Shown here in pieces: positions 55,750-64,000 of a stretch of DNA of 64,000 bases. Positions within the stretch are counted from its first letter, which is position 1. Each line of letters begins with the position of its first letter. The notes under the pieces are model-generated. The model searched no databases. It worked only from the letters and a program-made list of their open reading frames with translations, and was not told the DNA's origin. This DNA is from Ascarosepion bandense (lineage: Eukaryota; Mollusca; Cephalopoda; Sepiida; Sepiidae), in NCBI GenBank assembly GCA_037127315.1, contig JBBBDQ010000330.1, positions 785,001 through 849,000 of the forward strand, read 5' to 3'. Both the position numbers and the translations under genes were made by a program.

Positions 55750-57065
55750 TTGTGTCTTCATTAGCGAAGCCGGTGCAGCCAGGGCCTTTTTCGCCCTGCT
55801 CCGATCAGCTTTCAGTTCTTTCTTTTTTACAGTTTTCCACTTCCTCCTTGTCTTTCCTCTCCCGCTTTAGTGATGATGAACGGAGAGGCGGCATTTTCTC
55901 TGTCTCCATTATGAGTTGGGATAACTCCATCGATTCCCTTTGCTGTTCTGTTTTGCAGTGTTGATCCTTCTTTGGGGTCAGTACTTTTTCTGCTTTCTTT
56001 GGGGGTCGTCCTGCTGCTGTTGATGATGATGATGATGATGATGATGAAGAGTAGTAGTTGGTTTCTTGCCCCTTCTCACAACCTCCGTCCATTCATTAGA
56101 TTTAACATCTTGGTCAGACTTTTCTCTGATAGCTTCTCCTGTTGTTGTCAAAGATTCCTTTGCCACCAGATTCTTTGTCGGGCCAATTTTTGCTAAGTGC
56201 CCCGCGGCATCACACGTCCAACAGTGTGGTCTACGGCCCTCCGCAGCCACAAACAGCTTAATGTCCCGACATAACATAACCTCTGGGATTTTGTTAAAAT
56301 TCTGTCGGTTCAGGATAGCCAGCAGACCGACATCCTTCATCGTGGCTTTGCTGGTTACTCTGGACACTTCCTCTACTGCTCCATGGAAGAAAGATGGTTA
56401 CACGAAATCTCCATTGATCACCATGAACAATGATTTTTTGTTTTTCTCGTGCCCATGTACTCCGTCTGGAGCCGTATGTTCTTGGTCATCAGAGCGCTGC
56501 CAGCCAACTTCGCCTCCTCCTCTGAACCTAACAGCACGTCCTTCAGAGCTCTCGATCGTCTTGCCAGAATTTTTGGCATTGTTTTGAAATTTTTAGTGCC
56601 TCCTCCATTGTCTCTCTGCTGATTCCGATAAATTTTCGTCTTCACATTGCATGTCAGCAGGGAGATCGTCTTTGTCGCTATAAGCACTTATGGCCTCTTG
56701 AACGGCTACCAGTCCATTTCCCTTGATAAAAGGCGCATATTATATGCGCATCTGCTCATAGTATACGGCGTTTTTCCTCTCCGGTGTCTTGGTCAATGCC
56801 GACGTAGAAGGCACTACCGCCGGTTCAACGTTTGGCTGGGGAGACTCACTCTTAGTGGCTTCACCACAGCAGAAAAACAAAGACAAAACAAAAAGTTCAC
56901 AAATTAAAACGAATAATCCACAGGACGATTACAATAATAACGTAAGAAACGAACAGACTTACAATACTCGATAATCGCAATTCCATTTGTAACGTAACAA
57001 TAATCGGAAGGGGTGACGGAATCCCTTCCCCAATAACACCAGTCGTAGCTGCTACTGCTTGACGT
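55750..57065 (-). pseudogene. Gag-like / CCHC zinc-knuckle ORF of a retroelement
   Basis: On the minus strand: ATKSESPQPNVEPAVVPSTS with KTPERKNAVYYEQM (56870-56750), AVQEAISAYSDKDDLPADMQ (56720-56660), LLGSEEEAKLAGSALM and RLQTEYMGTRKTK (56535-56430). After a gap come SRVTSKATMKDVGLLAILNR, EVMLCRDIKLFVAAEGRRPH and the zinc knuckle CWTCDAAGHLAKIGP (56232-56188), whose last Cys is Gly. SNEWTEVVRRGKKP, eight His, four Gln and a Lys/Glu-rich tail (55805-56020) follow. The family resembles gag/ORF1-type CCHC proteins common in cephalopod and other genomes. Several frameshifts. No RT of the same element follows on this strand. Confidence 0.75.
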
Positions 57066-57199
57066 TAAATAAACTCTCACCTTAGCTGACAAACTTTTGC
57101 CATTTATGAAGACAGATTTAGTTCAAAACACCACGTCTAAAGGCTACAAAGGCAAACCATGATGCCAGATAAAACAGCCTATAAAATACAGCCAAATTA

Positions 57200-59620
57200 C
57201 TGATCAACGTCTCCAATCAGATGACGTATGCTGAATGAAGAGTCTGGTTCGAAAAATGTTTTGGGTGGACTGCCATTGCAACCAGTGATTCCCTGCTTTT
57301 TAAAGTTGCAACCCGTATTAGAAAAACAATTCTGAAGTATCCTAATTGATATAGGTACTTCAATGACAATATTACCCAGCAAATATGCCAACGGACTCTG
57401 CCTAAACCCAACACCAATCCGCCTATCACGAACAAGATATCCAACGTTATGGAGAAGCGTATATTGACATAGACATTTCATTATTTCGCCGCTCGTATAG
57501 ATGGACTATAGTGGTGACCGACACTGTTAACCCACTTTTGGGTGCTGGCTTTCTGCATCACTATGGGCTGCTAGTGAACTGTAAAAGACTGTAAGACTGG
57601 TGAACCCAAATACTAAATGCTACTTACAGGATAAGCACGTTGAAGAACCTATACACCAGATATCAGTCAATAACAATAGTATTCTCCAAGAAACTGTACG
57701 TCCCTTATTCCGAGATCTGTTAACGCCACTTGCACCAAGCTGTCAAAAGTCAGACATAGCATAGTTACAGGTGATATTTCACTAACCTATGCTAAAATGA
57801 AACACAAAACCGAATAAAAACTTAAAGCTAGGGGGTATTTACAAAGCTTCTCCCAGCGGAAACCCGAATATTGCCCCTTTACATAGTTAAAAAAATTCAC
57901 ACATGGACAGTGGCACGCATGCATGTAGGGATTACAAGAATTTAAATGTGTTGACAAAACCCGACAGATACCCATTGCCGAATATCGAGTCTTTCTGCTG
58001 TATTAGGTAAGAAAAATATATTTTCCAAAATTTACCTTTTACAATCCTATGAGAGAAGAAGATATTGATAAAACAGAAGTGGTAACCCTGTTTAGCTTTG
58101 AGTATTTATATATGCTTTTTGGTCTACGAAAAGCTACAATTATATTTCAAATATTTCTCCAGATCAACTGTGTTTTTATTTAGTTTTCTCTAGTTTGCTC
58201 TAGTTTTCTCCGAAACAAAATAACAAGATTACATGGATTTAGAAAGAAGTTATAGGGATTTTACAAGAAATAATTTTAAAATTTCACTGGATAAGTGTCA
58301 ATTCTTCAAGAAGGACTTAAATTTATGGGTCATCACATAAGTTCAGAAGGCTTAACACCGACAAAAGAGAAAAAGCAGGAAATAAATAATTTTCCATAAC
58401 CAACTGATTTAAAATCACTTCGGTGTTGCCTGGGAATGGTTAGGAAGCTTGTTCCATTCCAGGGGCAGGATACATTCTTCTACTACTTACTGAGCTGATG
58501 AAGAAGGATCCTCAAAGCAAAGCCATTCACGAAGATTAAAAATATCCTAGAAGAACTCACTGTCCTTCCTTATTCTTGCTCTGACATAACTCATTATCAT
58601 CTGGTGTCGAATAGTTCCAACTATTATATCAGATGATTGTCAACAGTTCAGTTCCTATAGGGTTATTCTCAAATAAATTATTTCAGAACCAAAGAAAATA
58701 GTCCACATTTAACCGGGAGTTATTGGCAGCTTACTTGGTATCGTTACAATTCAAATCCCATATTGAAGATAGACATATCACCTTGTTTACTGACCATAAG
58801 CAACTGGCATTTACTTTTCATAAAGTAACCAAATAAACAACAAAGACACCTGTCGTTAACACCTGAATATGTAATTGATACCTTATATATTCAAGGGGAA
58901 GAAAATAGAGTTGCAGGCTGCTTCTCCAAACCAGAAAATGCAGTGACAGTCGAACTGTTTAACTTACTAGCCCTCGTTGAGCAGAAAGATTGTGACACAA
59001 AAATCAAAACCGACATAGACAGGCTGAAGGCTTACAAAATGGCAACAAAACTATTTTATGTGATATTTCTACACACTACCCAAGATCATTTATTCCACAA
59101 GCATGGCACAAGACGACCTAGGTTGCCTTCCACAATATGTCACATCCAGGACGCACAGCGACGGTAAAACTAATCAAACTCCGTTACTTTTGACCTGAAA
59201 TGAATAAGAACATACGTTCATGGACGAAAGAGTGCCTCAATTGTCAACAAAGTAATATTACTCATCGCACAAAATCAGCGGTATTTCCTTTCTTACTACC
59301 CTCTACACGATTTGAAACCGTCTATATTGATATTTTAGGTCCATTACCACCAACTATCAATCACAACAGCATATACTCATTCTAAAATGAAGAGACAGAG
59401 CTTACTCGATGGAATGAAATTACACCCATGCAAAACACTACGGCTGCGACAGTGGCCATGACTTTTCTAAATGTGGAGATATCTCGATTTTGCAGTTCTC
59501 CTGTATGTTGCCACCGATAGAAGAAGTTAGTTCTTTAGTGAATTATCAAAAATGATAGGATACCACAGTCTAGGAACCACGGCGTATCAAGAAACATTAG
59601 CAATTCTTTTTTTTATTAAA
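57200..59620 (+). pseudogene. Ty3/gypsy retrotransposon pol remnant (PR-RT-RH-IN)
   Basis: Plus strand, many stops and shifts. Protease: LIDIGTSMTILPSKYANGLC at about 57342-57400 (DTG altered to DIG), then HYGLLVNCK. RT: KTRQIPIAEY in one frame corresponds to the PDRYPLPNI motif near 57965, FGLRKATIIFQ at 58118, FKISLDKCQFFKK and GLTPTKEKKQEI. The YxDD box is not readable. RNase H: ITLFTDHKQLAFTF near 58778-58818. Integrase: SHPGRTATVKLIKLRYF, EMNKNIRSWTKECLNCQQSN (zinc-binding CxxC), RFETVYIDILGPLPPT (first Asp) and MQNTTAATVAMTFLN. Gag and both LTRs were not found, so it is a solitary internal fragment. Dead. Confidence 0.85.
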
Positions 59621-61124
59621 GTCTTCGTTTTGTTTTGTGTATCACTGTCCACCGACATTCAACTTCTGTTAGCAGCACGAAGTCAAATACAAGCATCTAC
59701 AAGTATTGAGAAAAAAAAAACTTTTGCAAATGCGACAAAAGAGGAGTGGTATTAAGCAAAATCAGGACCTGATAGAGCAACACCGAGTAAAAATTCGTGA
59801 TCAACGCACCTAAATTGCATAGAACTATCAATATTAATTCCATAGACAAAAAAATTGATATCTTTACTTAATAATTTATCTTATGCTTCATTTTATTTCT
59901 TATTCAACACTTAGTATTTCCATCCTGTTCATTTGAGCAGAATTTTACTCATCAAATCTAATTTTGATCGACATTGATTTATCTGAGACAAAACAAGTAT
60001 TACACTTGAATGCAATATCTTAATACAAGTTACAACAATTATCTATAGTCGATCGCTTAGACTGTTTTTCTTTTCTTTTTTTTTTCTTTTCTTTTTTATT
60101 TGTTGAAGTTTTGTTTTATGATGAAGCCAGTTTTAATAGAGATGAAAATGTCTTTCAATTTTTTTTCTGCTTCGCCATCCATGTACTTCAATGAGGGTTT
60201 TAACAATATTTTTGAAATTCCATTATGCATTCTCTAAGTTTCTTTTTTGTAGTAGACGTAAAGTTTTTTGTTTTTTGTTTTTTTTTTGGCTGTTCTTTTT
60301 TACTAAGTTTTTCTGGAGTATGTCGAAATCTTTACACTTTTGATCTCCGAGTGCCTTATAGCGATTTTCATATTGTGAACGCCGCAAACTCTTCTGCTTT
60401 TTGTCTCTATGCAGCCAGCCGGCTTCCTTCGCATCTGACGTCTAAGTTGCTTCTACCTACCTGCAGTCGGCTAGTTTCCATTGCAGCAAACGTTAAGTCT
60501 CTTCTGTTGTTTTCCGCTGACCCGTGTTCATATATACGCTCAGGGGTGACTCATACGAACCTTAATTTTCAATTTACATGGGTGAAACCCACCTCTTTTG
60601 ATTGGCCAAAAAACAAAAAAAATCAAGCGAATACTTCTTTTTTTTTTTTTTCAATTTGAAAAATGAAATAGTCTGTCATGACCGTTATTTCTGGCGTTTC
60701 TTTTTATAAATAATTCTAAATAAAATAAAAATTTTAAAAAAATAACTTTTACATACAAATGTAACAATTTTTTACAAACCGTCTGGTTTTCCGTCAGTAC
60801 ATTTCTTTCAAAAGTAAGCGCATATAACAAATTCGGATTATTTAATATTTATTTACTCTTTTTAATCTTAATTGTTTTATACTACTAACTAATGAAAAAT
60901 AGTAGGAGCCCCCCAAAAATATAATCCGGCCCAGCTCAATGACAAAATTGGTTACCATAAATGTCCAGCATGAAATGTGTGAATAGAAAGGCGACTGAAA
61001 AGTTCTCGGTCAGATTCACCTCCTAAAATGTAACTATTTTGAAGGGTTTCTTGATCAGAAGGATAACTTTTTATCACCCTCAGAGAGAGATGAAAAGAAA
61101 TTAGGATAAACAAGAAAATAGCCT

Positions 61125-61125
<1 letters not shown>
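59621..61125. other. No assignable gene; G+C-richer stretch at 60340-60560
   Basis: A plus-strand open frame at 60225-60659 (144 codons) starts in a T-rich tract with a hydrophobic N-terminus and covers the G+C-richer part. Its sequence (e.g. SRLPSHLTSKLLLPTCSR) is not one I recognise. Poly-T runs near 60276 and 60640. Confidence 0.4.
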
Positions 61126-61189
<64 letters not shown>

Positions 61190-61190
61190 T
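61126..61190. repeat. (GATA)n microsatellite
   Basis: About 16 GATA units. Confidence 0.95.
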
Positions 61191-61379
61191 TAAAAAAAAA
61201 AAAGACTAAAACAGCTAACTAGCTAATAAGCTGACAGTGTAACAGAGAGAAATAGTGAGAATGTCCTGCGCCTGTCTCCTGAATGTATGCCCGTATCCGC
61301 ATGGACGAGGATGAAGGATGTAAACTGTAAATAAATGGGTTTGGAAAATGAAATACAAAGAACAAAAACGTCTGTGCTA

Positions 61380-61457
<78 letters not shown>
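61380..61457. repeat. (TG)n microsatellite
   Basis: About 38 TG units, the longest GT-type array in the window. Confidence 0.95.
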
Positions 61458-61460
<3 letters not shown>

Positions 61461-63254
61461 CGTTTTTGCTAGTCTTTGTTAATTGATAGCCAATCTAATA
61501 TGGCTTCCTCCTTTCATCTGCTTCACCTTCCTCTGCTCCACCATTCTCTGCTCTTCTCCTTCCTCTCTTTGGCTTTTCTTTCCTTTTCTGTGGCCTTCTC
61601 CTCCTCCGTGCTAATTACTTCTCCTTCCACGTCTCACGATCAATCTTTTCTTTTTTTTTTTTTTTCATTTTACAGTTTCTCCTCCTCCTCTTCCTTTGCC
61701 CACGTTTCTTTATTTTTCTTCTGTCGTTCTGCTTCGAGCAAATTAGCCATCTGGTAACAAAAAGAGAGGAGTGAGTCATGTCTTTGTGTGGGAGGAGAGC
61801 AAAAAACAAAGAAGCCAAGCATCTCTCTTTTTCCTTTTACTTTTTTTTATCTTACTCTTCAACCACTACCACTCCACTTTGTCACTTTTCCCAGTTTCCC
61901 CTCTGCTTTTGGGTTTGTTTGTTTGTTTCGTTTTGTTGTTGTTGCTTTGTTTTGTTTTGTTTTTGTTTTTGTTTTTTTGTTTTTTTAGATAAAAGACTGA
62001 AGTAATCTTTATTTAAGTCTATCATATTTTTTCTTCGTTTACGAACGATACCTATCAAAAAGAAATTATAAAATTAGTTATGTCGACCTAGGATTTAGAA
62101 AGTTTTAGAGAGTAAGACTTTGGGATCTGCGCGATCTGCCTCGATATGGCGACAGTTGAAAACCTAGTCCTACTAAATTTGAATTATGTTACGACTTATG
62201 GGACTACTTAAAATTTGATAGCTCTAGGCTTTCAACTGTATCACAATTCGCTACTTGTAATTCATTCAAGCAACCCTGGCCTTACAATCACAGCGCTGTT
62301 CCTTGGTCCTCTAAGATTTTCTTTTTAAATACGGAGGAAAGAAAAGGCAATATGAATTTGAAAAATCACATTAAAAATCGCGTACAAAAACATTTATTCT
62401 TATCTTTATTTTAAGGCTTTTGTATTTTTTAGATTTTTTTTCAGAATTCTTGCTATTTTGCAATATTTTTAATTAATTTCTTTTCACAACACTTAATATT
62501 TTGCAAAACTCTTCCTCAGAAGTGTCTCTGGTCTTTGAATCAAAATGCCACTCTCCGGTTCTGTCTAGGATCAATGTAGTATCTGTGCACTCTACTTAAC
62601 ATAGTATGCATAAGTTAATTTTACTGTGATGTTCAAGCTTCAGAATGCTTTCCTACTCAAGTCAAAACATTCAAATCCGAGCAGGGTTCATTTGTTATTT
62701 TTAGATACCTCCACTGATTCGCTAACAAAAATAACATACTATGATGAAAAAAAAATTTCAAACTTAATAAAAACAAAGAAACTTTCAGGACTTATTCACA
62801 GTTAAATGAAATTATTTTATATATGTTTTCGTTTTTTTTTTTTTGTTTGTTTGTTTGTTTTGATTCTGTTTTTTTTTTTTTACATCTGTCACCCCTGTTA
62901 TAATCTTCCTAAAACCAGATCTTCATCTGGTTCATGTTACACAAATTTCCACCAACGGCTAAATGTGAACACTCCGAAACGCAAGACTAAAAACTTCGTC
63001 AACTGCGCATAGGCTCCGTACATAGTTTCTGTTTTACTTACACACTCAAAGAAAAATACAATCCAGAATTTCCACCCAATAGTACCCACTTCCGCTTAAA
63101 GAAACAAAAAATTGAAGTCGCTTTGAGCCAAAGAACATAAAAACCCATCAAAGGGAATTCTTGGGAGTCAGTCGGCACACCAGCCAGGATTCACAACGCT
63201 CATCGGGACGCGACCTCTCATTTTTAAAGGACACCCGCCAAAGATCGTCGCCGC
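61458..63254. other. No gene seen; pyrimidine- and T/G-rich tracts
   Basis: 61500-61740 is C/T-rich (Ser/Leu/Phe open frames are artefacts). 61914-61986 and 62830-62882 are T/G-rich. 63000-63254 has balanced composition and contains a GCAGTAAGT string, a possible splice-donor-like site, at 63253-63261. No supporting exon is identified. Confidence 0.5.
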
Positions 63255-64000
63255 AGTAAGTCATGTTGTTCTGTAGCTCAATGTGATGAAATTTCAGTAC
63301 CTGTAGTTGGAGAACTCCCTGATGTTAATGACAAAGATTCCTCCAGTGATCAAAAAGTGAAGAAGTGGTTCTTAACGATGATGCTCCACATCCTTTTTTT
63401 CTCAAAAAAAGCTAAATGATCTCGTTCGTGATCTCAGCTTGTCAAAGTCCTCTGCCGAACTGTTGACATCCAGATTGAAGGAAAAAAACTCCTCTCTGAC
63501 GGTGTTCGCATGACGTTTTACCGCAACAGGCATCAAGAGTACATCCATTTTTTTATTATTTGAAGAGGACTTCGTGTACTGTACAGATATTTGCTCAGCT
63601 TCTGCACAAGCTTGGAGTGCCACGGTACGAACCCAAAGATTGAAGACTGGTCATTGACAGCAGCAAGCAATCGCTGAAATGTGTTCTTCTGCACAAGTTT
63701 GCCTCTGTACACCTTGCTCACCTGAGTACACTGAAGGAGAATTATGAATCGGTGAAGTATGTACTGGAGAAAATTCGTTATGATCAGCATGAGTGGTTTA
63801 TTTGTGTTGACCTGAAGATGGAGAAATTTTCTGTTGAGACAGCAGTCCGGCTTCATCAAGTAACCATGCTTTCTGTGCATGTGGGACAGTAGGGACACTA
63901 CTCAGCATTACATGAAGTAAGACTGGTCTGTGCGGTAGAAATTTATACCTTGCAGAGCAAGGAACGTCAACATCAACATTCTGGAAGATAGACAAAATAC
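63255..64000 (+). pseudogene. Remnant of a widespread uncharacterised (probably mobile) protein family, cut by the window end
   Basis: Plus strand, several frames: SVPVVGELPDVNDKDSSSDQ (63285 on), EVVLNDDAPHPFF, KLNDLVRDLSLSKSSAELL, SRLKEKNLLSDGVRMTFYRN, EEDFVYCTDI, RLVIDSSKQSLKCVLLHKFA, HLSTLKENYESVKYVLEKI, YDQHEWFICVDLKM, PCFLCMWDSRDTTQHYMK, stop, DWSVR. I recall this pattern (FFxQxxLNDLVRDLxLxK...LLxSRLxxxNLL, DSSKxSLKxVLLHN, VxxKExYExxKxxLxKIxY, xCxDLKxxxxLLGxQxGYTKxPCFLCxWDSR) from many unannotated invertebrate sequences. No function is known to me. At least four frameshifts and two stops, so a pseudogene. The 3' half lies outside the window. Confidence 0.65.

Noticed and set aside
56066..56587. 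173-codon plus-strand open frame
   Set aside because: Antisense shadow of the minus-strand CCHC gag-like ORF.
60225..60659. Possible secreted protein with signal-like N-terminus
   Set aside because: The hydrophobic start is a T-rich tract; the rest is unrecognised and no promoter or splice evidence supports it.
63253..63261. Splice donor GCAGTAAGT of a host gene
   Set aside because: A single consensus match without a recognisable exon upstream; such strings occur often by chance.
1..64000. CRISPR array, operon, phage or bacterial defence system
   Set aside because: No spaced direct repeats of CRISPR type, no clustered intact ORFs; microsatellites and eukaryotic retroelements dominate.

Overview
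The window looks like repeat-rich, gene-poor DNA from a mollusc, most probably an octopus-type cephalopod. This rests on recognition rather than a search: tRNA-derived SINEs of cephalopod type, jockey/CR1-like LINE tails, Penelope-like elements, RTE-like LINEs, abundant (TA)n, (GT)n and (GATA)n microsatellites, and an A+T-rich background. I find no convincing host gene. Every coding stretch I can identify belongs to a decayed mobile element, carrying stops, frameshifts or truncation. Nothing looks bacterial: no operons, rRNA, intact tRNA or CRISPR.

Layout. 0-10 kb: a terminal fold-back, two tail-to-tail LINE ends with pyrimidine-rich DNA between them, a Tc1-like transposase remnant whose C-terminal part occurs twice, a repeat starting with a CCGGCGTTGC motif, and a 0.7-kb LINE tail. 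10-17 kb: SINEs, fold-backs, a mariner fragment and microsatellites. 17.4-21 kb: the best structured object, a Tc1-like transposon with ~240-bp inverted ends, split by a 1.7-kb jockey/CR1-like LINE that carries the longest reverse-transcriptase segment here. 21-22 kb: a Penelope-like fragment (end of RT plus GIY-YIG nuclease). 23-32 kb: LINE tails interrupted by SINEs and another repeat. 32-36 kb: a SINE dimer, an inverted-repeat element, a hAT-type MITE with an 8-bp target duplication, and a rearranged repeat with a perfect palindrome. 37-42 kb: diverged tandem repeats and two RTE-like LINE tails in inverted orientation. 42-55 kb: Penelope, LINE, mariner and RTE remnants, tandem repeats and a (TATC)n array. 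55-60 kb: a mariner element holding a SINE, a minus-strand CCHC gag-like ORF, and a degenerate Ty3/gypsy pol. 63.2-64 kb: a broken copy of a widespread uncharacterised protein family, running off the window.

Family counts: 11 pieces of LINE family A (jockey/CR1-like), 4 of RTE-like LINE B, 8 of SINE-1, 4 of SINE-2, 2 of SINE-3, 4 mariner fragments, 3 Tc1-like pieces and 3 Penelope-like coding fragments. No pathway or operon can be inferred. What can be read is the insertion order: several nestings give relative ages. The most interesting thread is short stem-loop motifs near Penelope-like remnants that resemble decayed hammerhead-ribozyme cores. All family names come from memory of conserved motifs; no database was searched.
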